This document shows positions 26,644 to 34,915 of a stretch of 64,000 nt of DNA, in pieces (the stretch's first letter is position 1; each line of letters begins with the position of its first letter). A program made the translations under genes and the position numbers. Origin of the DNA: Ruminococcaceae bacterium BL-4 (GTDB taxonomy: Bacteria; Bacillota; Clostridia; Oscillospirales; Acutalibacteraceae); assembly GCA_902809935.1 (NCBI GenBank), contig LR778134.1, positions 186,001 through 250,000 of the forward strand, given 5' to 3'. The notes below the pieces were generated by a model. The model did no database searches. It saw nothing but the letters and a program-made list of their open reading frames with translations, and was not told where the DNA came from.

Positions 26644-26699
26644 ACACTCCCAATTTCTCGATGTTTCTCTTTATGATTCAAAGTTTCTCATGATTTCTC
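26644..26699 (+). repeat. helically phased TTTCTC array, putative late activator site
   Basis: TTTCTC occurs at 26654, 26664, 26684 and 26694, with partial copies ACACTC at 26644 and TGATTC at 26674. All six lie exactly 10 bp apart, on one face of the helix. The array ends where the -35 box of the following promoter should be, and that box is not recognisable. Confidence 0.7.
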
Positions 26700-26720
26700 C
26701 GGCATCAATGTGTGCTAACA

Positions 26721-26770
26721 TATAATTACGGAATTTCGCAGAGAGGGGCTTTCAAAAGAAGCTCCTTTTT
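26721..26770 (+). promoter_or_regulatory. late promoter -10 and leader terminator
   Basis: TATAAT at 26721-26726 lacks a -35 match. About ten bases after the predicted start, a stem (AGGGGCTT with AAGCTCCT, 26744-26766) ends in five T. This would end transcripts at about 35 bases unless bypassed, or it ends the early operon. Confidence 0.6.
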
Positions 26771-26824
26771 CTATACCGTTTTTAGTGAAGGCCATGCGGG
26801 TCTCTGACAAAAAGGAGATTACAC

Positions 26825-27559
26825 ATGGAAAACTATATCAATCATATTTTTAACGAAGACTGCATCGCTGGAATGCACCGGCTGCCAGATCACAGTGTAG
26901 ACATGATCCTCACCGATCTCCCGTATGGAATCACGGGGTGCCGCTGGGACAGCCTTTTACCGTTTGATCAGTTATGGGAACAGTATCTCAGAGTCATCAA
27001 AGATCACGGTGCAATCTGTTTAACCGGATGCCAGCCTTTCACGACGCAGCTTATCAGCAGTCAACCAAAACTTTTTCGATATTGCTGGTACTGGTCCAAA
27101 AATCAACCGACCGGATTTGCCAACGCAAAAAGAATGCCCCTGCGATGTATTGAAGAAGTGTGTGTATTTTATAAGCACCTCCCCACTTACAATCCACAGG
27201 GACTAATCATTTTGGACAAACCAATTAAAAGAAGTGGTGAAAAGGTTCCTGCCCATGGAGACTGCGTCTATCGTATGGACAACAGCCTTTCCCATGACAC
27301 GGAAACCTGCATTGTTCATTATCCGCGTCAGCTCCTAGAAGTCAAATGTGAACGCGGCCTACATCCAACTCAAAAGCCGGTAGCACTATTTAACTACCTG
27401 ATTCGGACTTACACGAACCCGGGCGAACTCATTCTCGACAGCTGCTGCGGCAGCGGAACGACGGCGGTCGCTTGCAAACAGTCCGAACGGAATTTTGTGT
27501 GCTGGGAATTTGACCGGCAGTATTACCAAACAGCTATAAAACGATTACAAGACAAATAG
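26825..27559 (+). CDS. DNA methyltransferase, beta class (N4-C/N6-A)
   Basis: 244 residues. The catalytic motif is DLPYG (motif IV) near the N terminus, then the target-recognition part, then HPTQKP and the SAM-binding LDSCCGSGTTAVA (motif I) near the C terminus; the IV-then-I order defines the beta class. No restriction enzyme is adjacent, so it probably protects phage DNA against host restriction or marks packaging/regulatory sites. AAAGGAG precedes the ATG. Confidence 0.93.
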   Translation: MENYINHIFNEDCIAGMHRLPDHSVDMILTDLPYGITGCRWDSLLPFDQLWEQYLRVIKDHGAICLTGCQPFTTQLISSQPKLFRYCWYWSKNQPTGFANAKRMPLRCIEEVCVFYKHLPTYNPQGLIILDKPIKRSGEKVPAHGDCVYRMDNSLSHDTETCIVHYPRQLLEVKCERGLHPTQKPVALFNYLIRTYTNPGELILDSCCGSGTTAVACKQSERNFVCWEFDRQYYQTAIKRLQDK

Positions 27560-27576
27560 TCTTTTCCCTACCCCCT

Positions 27577-27612
27577 AAAGCACCTGGTCCATAAGCTAGG
27601 TGCTTTTACTTT
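27577..27612 (+). terminator. terminator after the methyltransferase
   Basis: AAAGCACCT pairs with AGGTGCTTT over a 12-base loop, followed by a T-rich tract. It isolates the methyltransferase from the next, AT-rich gene. Confidence 0.85.
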
Positions 27613-27717
27613 ACAAATCCTGCAACCATTTTTGTTGCATTATGTAGAAATATAGGGCCTCTCTTTACTTTTTTAATAATTGGAAATATTATGAAAAGAA
27701 AAAGGGGAAAATGAAAA

Positions 27718-28422
27718 ATGTATACAGCAAAAAATTATTTTATCATATATATAGATTTGCTTGGAGCAAAGAATGCAATCAAACAAGATAATGATGATCA
27801 CTTTTTAAATACTATCCATTCATTATATGAGAAAGCGCTCACAGTACTAAATGGAGTAACGTCAACTCCTGGTTTTGAAGGTTGTAAAACAAAAATTTTT
27901 TCTGATAACATTATTATTGCTATACCAAGCGATTTCACGCAGCTTAACGATCATCACCCTGTGATAACACTAAATAGAGTACAAACGGTAGCAACGTCTT
28001 TTCAAAGAGAGTTTCTAAAAGAAAATATCTTGCTAAGAGGAGGAGTAACATATGGAAAACTATATATAGATAATATTTTTGTTTGGGGTACGGCATTAAT
28101 TGCTGCTTATGAACTTGAGGATAAAATTTCAATATATCCACGTATTATAGTTGACAAAAGCATATTACCAAAAGAATTGTTTAGCGTTCCGAACAATAAT
28201 ACTCTTTGTTCATTATATCAAATAAGGCAAGACTTTGATGGTGAATATTTTTTTGATTACCTAAATTTTCCTAAAGACAAAAATGTTTGTGAATTAATAA
28301 ACCGTTCTTTAAAATGCACAACAAAAAAAATGGAAGTTGAAAATAATAAAAATATACTTCAAAAATATGCATGGCATAAAAACTACCTATCAGATTGCTT
28401 AAAAAAAATAGAACAATCGTAA
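27718..28422 (+). CDS. nucleotidyl-cyclase-fold protein, AT-rich moron
   Basis: 234 residues. The pattern follows class III nucleotide cyclases: Asp13 in IYIDLLG, Asp63 in IFSDNIIIAI (the two metal aspartates), then RGGVTYGKLY and WGTALIAAYELED, matching the cyclase strand-loop and G...AarLE segments. So a cyclase or cyclase-derived role is inferred; the product and any effector are unknown. Its DNA is visibly more AT-rich than its neighbours and it is bracketed by terminators, marking it as an inserted cargo gene. Confidence 0.65.
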   Translation: MYTAKNYFIIYIDLLGAKNAIKQDNDDHFLNTIHSLYEKALTVLNGVTSTPGFEGCKTKIFSDNIIIAIPSDFTQLNDHHPVITLNRVQTVATSFQREFLKENILLRGGVTYGKLYIDNIFVWGTALIAAYELEDKISIYPRIIVDKSILPKELFSVPNNNTLCSLYQIRQDFDGEYFFDYLNFPKDKNVCELINRSLKCTTKKMEVENNKNILQKYAWHKNYLSDCLKKIEQS

Positions 28423-28563
28423 TTGGTATGAAAAGTGACCTTTCAAAAGGTTTTAGTGGAAATGTTATTTCTTATGCTATTATTATGGCTATTGAAATAT
28501 GGCCTATTTTAACAGAACAGAAAGTACTTATGCTATCTTTTTGACCATACTTGCCAATTATTC

Positions 28564-28591
28564 AGGACGCCCCAACAGGCGTCCTTTTTTA
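28564..28591 (+). terminator. terminator after the cyclase-like gene
   Basis: AGGACGCC pairs with GGCGTCCT over a 6-base loop, then six T. It separates the inserted gene from the packaging operon. Confidence 0.9.
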
Positions 28592-28616
28592 TACTCATTT
28601 TTAAGGAGGTGGCACC

Positions 28617-28856
28617 ATGCTACCATGTGATCATTGCCCGCAAAATAACACTATAAAGACCGGCACTCCAGCGTGTGCCCTCCCCTATTGCCCGGTAGAT
28701 CCGCATCACCGGACCGACCTAGATAAAGCGATCCGCAATCTTGAGGCTCTGCCCCATCGTTCTATCCAGCAGGAAGCTGACCTTCGCCGGCTGCGGGCAC
28801 AATGGGCTACTGACTTGATGCTGATCGGTCAGCGCCCTCCGGGTGGTGGTCCCTAA
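28617..28856 (+). CDS. small Cys/His protein upstream of terminase, unknown
   Basis: 79 residues beginning MLPCDHCPQNN with a further Cys-rich stretch, then a charged helical part. AAGGAGGTGG precedes the ATG. Its stop is followed at once by the start of the small terminase gene. Not recognised. Confidence 0.65.
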   Translation: MLPCDHCPQNNTIKTGTPACALPYCPVDPHHRTDLDKAIRNLEALPHRSIQQEADLRRLRAQWATDLMLIGQRPPGGGP

Positions 28857-29237
28857 ATGGCCAATGAAAAGAATTTAAAGCGTTTAAGCCCGAGCGAAGC
28901 CCGAGAATATGGCTCAAAAGGTGGCAAGGCAAGTGGTGAAGCCCGCAGGGCAAAAAAGACGATGCGCGAGTATGCTGACTTCTTACTTTCCCTGCCTGTT
29001 TCTGATCGGCGCAAGTGGAACAAGCTATCTCGTGCCGGTGTTCCACCTGAGGGCTGCGACAATAAGATGCTGGTAACTTTTGCACTGATGCAAGCCGCAC
29101 AGTCAGGAGATGTACAGGCGGTTAAAGAGCTGCGGAACCTGATCGGAGAGGACAACCTGCAATCATCGTCTGCCGAAGATCGCATCGCAGATTATCTCAA
29201 AGCCTTGGAGGATACTGTAAAAAATGAGCCTAAATAA
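28857..29237 (+). CDS. terS: terminase small subunit-like protein
   Basis: 126 residues: a KGGKASGEARRAKKTMRE basic motif (the KGG stress-type segment common in these proteins), then a helical part. Its position directly before the large terminase, overlapping it by 14 bp, and its length fit the DNA-recognition subunit of the packaging motor. Confidence 0.75.
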   Translation: MANEKNLKRLSPSEAREYGSKGGKASGEARRAKKTMREYADFLLSLPVSDRRKWNKLSRAGVPPEGCDNKMLVTFALMQAAQSGDVQAVKELRNLIGEDNLQSSSAEDRIADYLKALEDTVKNEPK

Positions 29238-30426
29238 CCTATATCACACAAAGCAGCAAGAAGTCCTGCGCCGAGCTATGACGCAGGACTATTTTATGCT
29301 AATCAATCACGGTGCCAAACGATCCGGTAAGACGGTTCTGGACAACGACCTGTTCCTTTACGAGCTTATTAGAGCGCGCAAAAACGCCGCTGCTGCCGGG
29401 ATTTCAAACCCACAGTACATTTTAGCTGCCGCTGACATCGGCAGCATACACCGCAATATACTCAATGAGCTGTCCGGAAAATATGGCCTCGAATTTCAGT
29501 TTGATAAGTTTAACCGCTTTCAGTTATTCGGCGTTCAGGTGTGCTGCTTCGGCCATTCAAAAATTAATGATATGGGACGCATTCGAGGCATGACGGCCTG
29601 GGGCGCGTATATCAACGAAGCATGCGTTGCAAATGAGGAAGTCTTTGACGAAATCAAGTCCCGGTGTTCGGGTGACGGTGCGCGCATTCTCATGGACACG
29701 AACCCCGCAGATCCGGCGCACTGGCTTAAAACCGACTACATCGATAAAGCCGACGAAAAGACGATCGTGCAGTACTCATGGAGGCTCGATGATAACACGT
29801 TTCTATCTGATCGATACCGGCAGAACATTAAAGCCTCTACCCCGTCCGGTATGTTTTACGACCGCGATATTAATGGTGCATGGGTATCGGCTGACGGTGC
29901 GGTCTATCCGGACTTTGACGAGCATGTTCATTATATCAGCATGGATCAAGTTCCAATTGACGAGATCAGCCGCTGGTTCGTCGGCGTTGACTTTGGCTGG
30001 GAACACTGGGGCGCTTTTGTACTGATCGGCCGCACAGAGGACGGGCGGTATTACCTTGTCCGGGAATGGTCGGCACAGCACCGGCACATCGACAACTGGA
30101 TTAAGATCGGGCAATCGATCAAGGATCAGTACGGTGATATTAATTTCTACTGTGATTCTGCACGACCGGATTTAATTCAGCAGATGCGCGTTGCAAGACT
30201 GCGGGCAATTAATGCCCGGAAGGACGTACTTGCCGGTATTGCCGAAGTCGCAAGCCTCTATAAGCAAAAGCGACTGTTTATCGTGCGGGAAAATGTCAGC
30301 AGGTTCCCTCACGAAATCTATAGCTATGTCTGGAAAAAAGGCACTGATGAGCCGGTAAAGATTGATGATGACGTGCAGGACGCAATCCGGTACGCCATTT
30401 ACAGTGATAAAAAATATGGGAGGTGA
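29224..30426 (+). CDS. terL: terminase large subunit
   Basis: Packaging ATPase-nuclease, 400 residues. Walker A is INHGAKRSGKT (about residues 28-38), the ATPase half includes GAYINEACVANEEVFDE as Walker B region, and the nuclease half shows VGVDFGWEHWGAF and YCDSARPDLI with the metal aspartates. Overlaps the small subunit and the portal genes. Confidence 0.95.
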   Translation: MSLNNLYHTKQQEVLRRAMTQDYFMLINHGAKRSGKTVLDNDLFLYELIRARKNAAAAGISNPQYILAAADIGSIHRNILNELSGKYGLEFQFDKFNRFQLFGVQVCCFGHSKINDMGRIRGMTAWGAYINEACVANEEVFDEIKSRCSGDGARILMDTNPADPAHWLKTDYIDKADEKTIVQYSWRLDDNTFLSDRYRQNIKASTPSGMFYDRDINGAWVSADGAVYPDFDEHVHYISMDQVPIDEISRWFVGVDFGWEHWGAFVLIGRTEDGRYYLVREWSAQHRHIDNWIKIGQSIKDQYGDINFYCDSARPDLIQQMRVARLRAINARKDVLAGIAEVASLYKQKRLFIVRENVSRFPHEIYSYVWKKGTDEPVKIDDDVQDAIRYAIYSDKKYGR

Positions 30427-31895
30427 TTATTCTGATACCAGATTTTATTTATTCCGAGTTAGTTGGCCCCTATGGTTCCGATGTGCTGCAGAAGCTGGGA
30501 AAGATTGAAGATTATTACGCGATTTACAATAACGGCGCGCGTTTTGAGGTAGACTCCGGCGGCGATTATGCACCGGCTAAGCTGCCGTCTAAGCAGATCA
30601 AGAAACTGATCCGCCGCGAGGCACAGTTTTTGTTTGGCAAATCACCGGAAATCAAAGTGATCTGTCCCGATGAACAAAGCACAGAGGACGGCCGCCCGAA
30701 CGAAGCCGATATGCAGGCATATCTTGGAAAGGTATTGAAGTCTAACCTTTGGAGAGACAAGCTGATTAAAGGTGCCCGTGATTGTCTGATCGGTGGCAGA
30801 GTCGCTCTCAAAGTCAATGTAACTGCTGATAAGTTGAGCATTATGTTTGTGCCTGCGGATGGCTTTGTATATGAGACGGCACTTGACGACGTTGATACAA
30901 TCGAGCGCATTGTGTTTTTCTACACGATGCAGGATGATACTGACCGCACCCGCCAGCGTATCTGGGTTCAGAAATATCGAATGGAGGGCACCCGATGTCT
31001 GCTTGATGAACGTATTACAGACGGCTATGGTCAAACGGTAGAGTGGGACGGCACAAAGCAGGATTACGACACTGGTCTTGACAGAATACCAGCCTATGTA
31101 ATCCTCAATGACGGTCTGTCCGGCGATACAGAAGGTGTCAGTGAAATTCGCGATCTGATGTGTGACGATGCCTGGTACGGCCGATTAAAGTCAGGCAATA
31201 TTGATTCCCTGCGAAAAGGCATGAACCAGATTACGTACATGTCCGGCGTTGACCCATCCTGCATGAAATCTTTTCGCTGTGCTCCCGGCGCTTTGTGGGA
31301 TCTAAAAGGCGATCTGGCACAAGCAAGCGACGGCGGCGCACCCAATGTACAGGTAGGGACGATCTCCAACACCTTTTCCTATGCTGAAGCATTCGCGGAT
31401 ACCGAGTCCACTATCAAACAGGATATGCACGATCTTGTCGGTGTGCCTGATCTTAACCAGGAGAGTACCCGCAATGTAATCACCAGCGGCAAAGGGCTTA
31501 AAACGTTGTATTGGCCGCTGATCTGCAGGTGCGAAGAAAAGATGAATGCCTGGGGACCGGCGCTCGAATGGCTTACAGAACTGCTGCTTTACGCGGCGGA
31601 TGTCAATCCAGGACTCAAAGATGTCTATGGAGCCTTTGAAACAGATACACATGTGATTATGATCGATAATCAGTATCCGCTTCCCGAAGATGAAGACGAA
31701 GAAAAGCAACTCGATCTTTCCGAAGTTTCCAACAAATCCAGGTCTATTAAGAGTTACCTCATGAAATGGGGCGGCCCCAACAGTAAGGGTATGACACCGG
31801 AAGACGCGGAAACGGAGATCGAGCAGATTGCTAAAGAACAGCAGATGATGCAGGACAGCTTTGCAGCTGAGCCCTCCCCGGCTGGTGACGAGTAA
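30423..31895 (+). CDS. portal protein, SPP1 gp6-like
   Basis: 490 residues, forms the ring through which DNA enters the capsid. SPP1-type features are RREAQFLFGKSPEI near residue 60, LKGDLAQASDGGAPNV and the acidic, Glu-rich C terminus. The start is unclear: GTG at 30423 lies inside the GGGAGGTGA ribosome site, and the codon at the expected spacing is CTG (30432), possibly a rare start. It overlaps terL and ends on the MuF start. Confidence 0.93.
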   Translation: MIILIPDFIYSELVGPYGSDVLQKLGKIEDYYAIYNNGARFEVDSGGDYAPAKLPSKQIKKLIRREAQFLFGKSPEIKVICPDEQSTEDGRPNEADMQAYLGKVLKSNLWRDKLIKGARDCLIGGRVALKVNVTADKLSIMFVPADGFVYETALDDVDTIERIVFFYTMQDDTDRTRQRIWVQKYRMEGTRCLLDERITDGYGQTVEWDGTKQDYDTGLDRIPAYVILNDGLSGDTEGVSEIRDLMCDDAWYGRLKSGNIDSLRKGMNQITYMSGVDPSCMKSFRCAPGALWDLKGDLAQASDGGAPNVQVGTISNTFSYAEAFADTESTIKQDMHDLVGVPDLNQESTRNVITSGKGLKTLYWPLICRCEEKMNAWGPALEWLTELLLYAADVNPGLKDVYGAFETDTHVIMIDNQYPLPEDEDEEKQLDLSEVSNKSRSIKSYLMKWGGPNSKGMTPEDAETEIEQIAKEQQMMQDSFAAEPSPAGDE

Positions 31896-33379
31896 TGTCC
31901 GGCCGACTGGGAAATTACTGGGAGCTTGTGAAAGCCGCCGAGCAGGCGCGTATCGCAATCACAAAGGCACAGCAAAAGCAGATTGCGGGTCTCTATCAGG
32001 AAATAGCGGATGACTTAAGCCACAAGTTGCAAAGATATAATCCTGAGTCTCTCACCTATCGTTGGGTTAAGGACTATGCACAGAGCCTGCAAAAGGACAG
32101 CAAGCGGCTCTATACCGTGATTAAAGCAGGAGTTGCGGATAGTTTGTTACAATCCGCAAAAGCTCCCGTAAAGTCAGAGCAGACGTTTTATTCCAAGCTT
32201 GCCCCGGAACTCTCTGAACATTTCTCCGATGTGTTTTCCAGAGTCCCGCAATCTGCTGCCGATGAGCTGATGTCCGGTGGAATTTACAAAGACTTTTCCG
32301 GGCTGTCTGAGCGTATCTGGAATTACCGCAAAAAGTACAACCGTGATATCCAGACCGTGATCGTCAAGGGAATCGAGGCGCAAAAATCCGCCTTTGACCT
32401 TGCAAAAGATCTGGAAATGTACGTTGACCCAAAGGCCGCGAAGCCGTGGAACTGGGACATTGTTTATCCGGGTGTCAATCAAGTGGTTGACTATAACGCG
32501 CAGAGGCTTTCCCGTACAGCGGTTACACACGCTTATCAACTATCATTCGAGCGGGCGACCAAAGATAATCCCTTTGTGGAATCATATAAGTGGCACAGCA
32601 GTCACGGTGCCCGCATGTGCGAGCTTTGTGCACAGCGTGACGGCAGGATTTATCAGAAAGACGCTCTTCCCTTCGACCACCCGAACGGCATGTGTACCGT
32701 CACGGCGGTGATCCCGAAAAGTTATGATGAGATCGGGCAGGAATTGGGCGACTGGGCCGCCGGAAAAAGTGATAACCCGGAACTTGATAAATGGCTGGGA
32801 AATTCTGTTGCGGAGTCTAAAAAGCGTGATATAATAAAGTCAATTGATATAGACGACTTTGAACTGCTGGCAGACACTCACAAAATTTCACCAGAAGTCT
32901 CTAATGTTATTTCAAATACCATTCATGAATATGAACAAGCCGGAGGAATGTATATCTCCGAAGCTAAATTTGGAGATTTTTATGATGAGATGTCAGGAAA
33001 ACCTGCCTTGTTTCAGGTATATCCAAATGAATACGGATCCATAAATATAAATGTAAACAGCAGGATATTGGCAGGAATGTCAATTGAAGAAATAAACAAA
33101 AAGATAGCCTCCACTGCTATTAACCTTCCAAGTAATTTAAAAGAAGCTGTAATTCATGAGTGTGGGCATGCGAAATCCTATTACGGAAAATCAATTTCAG
33201 AAATCAAAGAAATGAACAAAAATCTTTTAACTAAAGGAGTCAAAGGCATTAGCAAAATTGCCGAGACCGATGGAGCTGAATGTATTGCTGAGGTAGAAGT
33301 CCTCTTATCCAGAGGATCTAAAGTTCCCCCGGAAGCCATGAAGCTATATATTGAAAATGTTAAGGAGGCAAATTTGTGA
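31895..33379 (+). CDS. MuF minor head protein fused to a zincin-like domain
   Basis: 494 residues. Residues 1 to about 310 are a MuF/SPP1 gp7-type head protein (SRTAVTHAYQLSFERA, WHSSHGARMCELCAQRDG, FDHPNGMC). The rest is different: HECGH at 421-425 is an HExxH zinc site, with Glu462 or Glu466 in DGAECIAE as third ligand, like gluzincins. From about 32830 the DNA is more AT-rich. This is the architecture of MuF polymorphic toxins carried in phage heads; toxicity is inferred. Confidence 0.85.
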   Translation: MSGRLGNYWELVKAAEQARIAITKAQQKQIAGLYQEIADDLSHKLQRYNPESLTYRWVKDYAQSLQKDSKRLYTVIKAGVADSLLQSAKAPVKSEQTFYSKLAPELSEHFSDVFSRVPQSAADELMSGGIYKDFSGLSERIWNYRKKYNRDIQTVIVKGIEAQKSAFDLAKDLEMYVDPKAAKPWNWDIVYPGVNQVVDYNAQRLSRTAVTHAYQLSFERATKDNPFVESYKWHSSHGARMCELCAQRDGRIYQKDALPFDHPNGMCTVTAVIPKSYDEIGQELGDWAAGKSDNPELDKWLGNSVAESKKRDIIKSIDIDDFELLADTHKISPEVSNVISNTIHEYEQAGGMYISEAKFGDFYDEMSGKPALFQVYPNEYGSININVNSRILAGMSIEEINKKIASTAINLPSNLKEAVIHECGHAKSYYGKSISEIKEMNKNLLTKGVKGISKIAETDGAECIAEVEVLLSRGSKVPPEAMKLYIENVKEANL

Positions 33380-33567
33380 TCTGTATAGATTATGCTTGTG
33401 ATAATTGCAAACATCAACGTCCTAATATAGACGGATGGAATTGTGCCTGTGATGCTTTTCCAGAAGGAATTCCAGGGAAATTTATGTGTTATTCAGATCC
33501 TAAAAAGTTAAAGGAGTGTAATAACGGAATAGGATATGAGCCCAAAGACAAAAAAGCAGAGAGGTAA
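33376..33567 (+). CDS. small Cys-rich protein after MuF
   Basis: 63 residues with at least six Cys (CDNCKH, CACDAFPEGIP, FMCYSD). A CxAFPxGIP segment is common in small phage proteins next to head-morphogenesis genes. It overlaps the MuF stop by 4 bp. It could bind zinc; an immunity role toward the MuF zincin domain is only a possibility. Confidence 0.7.
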   Translation: MICIDYACDNCKHQRPNIDGWNCACDAFPEGIPGKFMCYSDPKKLKECNNGIGYEPKDKKAER

Positions 33568-33572
33568 AATAA

Positions 33573-33887
33573 ATGAACGTAAAGATTCCAAAAGAACAAT
33601 CTCTAAAAATAACGTGCGCTTTCTGCAAAAAAGATTTCTATACAAATGAGATTCGCTTAAAAACCCGGATGCACACCTGTGGAATAGAAGATACTTATTA
33701 TTGTTGTCCAAGGTGTGGAAAAGAATATTTAGTTTGTCAGACAAATTCAGAAATCAGAGAGTTAATGTCAGAGCGTGAATCTCTTAAAGGATACGCCAAC
33801 CAAACGGATATTAAAAATTATAACCGGTTTAAAACCGTAGATGCTGAGATTAAAAGACAAATGAAAGAATTAAACCACAAAGGTTAA
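33573..33887 (+). CDS. zinc-ribbon protein, candidate immunity or accessory
   Basis: 104 residues with two Cys pairs (CAFCKK and CCPRCGKEY) forming a zinc ribbon, then a charged coiled coil. AT-rich, like the MuF C-terminal domain just upstream, and closed by its own hairpin, so it probably came in with that domain. Function unknown. Confidence 0.7.
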   Translation: MNVKIPKEQSLKITCAFCKKDFYTNEIRLKTRMHTCGIEDTYYCCPRCGKEYLVCQTNSEIRELMSERESLKGYANQTDIKNYNRFKTVDAEIKRQMKELNHKG

Positions 33888-33918
33888 CCACCCACCAAAA
33901 GGTAGGGTGGTATTTTTA
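33888..33918 (+). terminator. hairpin after the MuF cassette
   Basis: CCACCC-ACC pairs with GGT-GGGTGG around AAAA (one bulge), followed by TATTTTTA. It probably stops part of the transcripts leaving the MuF cassette. Confidence 0.65.
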
Positions 33919-33944
33919 TGCCTATTTTTAGGGAGAGATAAAAA

Positions 33945-34163
33945 ATGAATAGCGGAATTATTTTCAAGGATAAGCAGTATGAAAAAACACTCACAGCTAA
34001 TATTAACCGTTTGGCAACTCAGCTCGACCGATATCTTGACAGTATAACGAAAGACTTATATGACTTGTCCGATGCTGAAGCAGAGAGTATTCCAGGCGTT
34101 GCTAAGCTATTGTATGAACTCTATCAATGGGGCGCAGAAGTTTCACATGATTCACAGGATTAA
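33945..34163 (+). CDS. small acidic helical protein, unknown
   Basis: 72 residues, predicted helical (NINRLATQLDRYLDSI), no Cys. It stands between two terminators, with GGGAGAGAT upstream, so it may be part of the imported MuF cassette. Not recognised. Confidence 0.6.
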   Translation: MNSGIIFKDKQYEKTLTANINRLATQLDRYLDSITKDLYDLSDAEAESIPGVAKLLYELYQWGAEVSHDSQD

Positions 34164-34180
34164 ATATCATTTCAGATTGA

Positions 34181-34206
34181 AGCAGCCTTTACGGGGCTGC
34201 TTTTTT
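34181..34206 (+). terminator. terminator before the capsid operon
   Basis: AGCAGCC pairs with GGGCTGCT (one wobble) over a short loop, then six T. Between this and the scaffold gene at 34302 lies a 95-bp leader containing short GC-rich inverted repeats. Confidence 0.8.
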
Positions 34207-34301
34207 CATACAAAAATTGACCGGCCCGAAGTCGCGAAACTACGGGGCAACGGAGGATCGGAACCTCGTTAAAAACGTGTGTTGTGAAAGGAGCACAAAA
34301 T

Positions 34302-34913
34302 ATGGACAGAAAATTTTTGACTGACCTCGGCCTTGAGAAAGATGTGATCGACAAAATCTTAGATCAAAATGGAACTGAGATGACTACCCTGCGCACCCAG
34401 CTCAAGACCAAAGACACCGAGATTGGCACCCTGCGCACCGACCTTACGGCAGCTAATACAAAAGTTGCGGATCTTGAAAAAGTCGACGTGGAAGATCTGC
34501 AGACTCAGCTGCAGGCCGAGAAGGACGGGCGCAAAAAGGATTTGCAGAGCTGGAACCTTAAATCCACACTGACAAAAGCCGGCTGTAAAGATACGGATTA
34601 CATTATCTTTAAACTCGGCGACAAAGTAGAATTTGCGGACGACGGCACTTTAAAGGACTCCGATGCTCTGCTGGAATCCTGCAAAAAAGACTATGCTGCT
34701 ATGTTTCCTGAGGCTGATCCGGGCACAGACCCCCAAAAACCAACTGGTGGAACCGGAAGTCTCGGGAACTTCCAGCGCAGTCACCACCAATCGGAAAAAG
34801 CGATGACAAAAGAAGAGTTTTTTAAGCTGCCCTATATGGATCAGTTCAAACTCAAAACTGAACAGCCAGAAGCCTATCAAACGCTAATGGCAAATGAAAC
34901 AGGAGGTAAATAA
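34302..34913 (+). CDS. capsid scaffold protein (GP20-like)
   Basis: 203 residues. Long coiled coil (TLRTQLKTKDTEIGTLRTDL and onward to about residue 85) and a charged C terminus, as in phage minor structural GP20/scaffolds, directly before the capsid gene. AAAGGAGC fixes the ATG at 34302. Confidence 0.9.
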   Translation: MDRKFLTDLGLEKDVIDKILDQNGTEMTTLRTQLKTKDTEIGTLRTDLTAANTKVADLEKVDVEDLQTQLQAEKDGRKKDLQSWNLKSTLTKAGCKDTDYIIFKLGDKVEFADDGTLKDSDALLESCKKDYAAMFPEADPGTDPQKPTGGTGSLGNFQRSHHQSEKAMTKEEFFKLPYMDQFKLKTEQPEAYQTLMANETGGK

Positions 34914-34915
34914 TC

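Noticed and set aside
26644-26699. TTTCTC repeats as a CRISPR-like array
   Set aside because: Units are 6 bp at 10-bp period, far too short for CRISPR repeats and spacers, and no cas gene is present.
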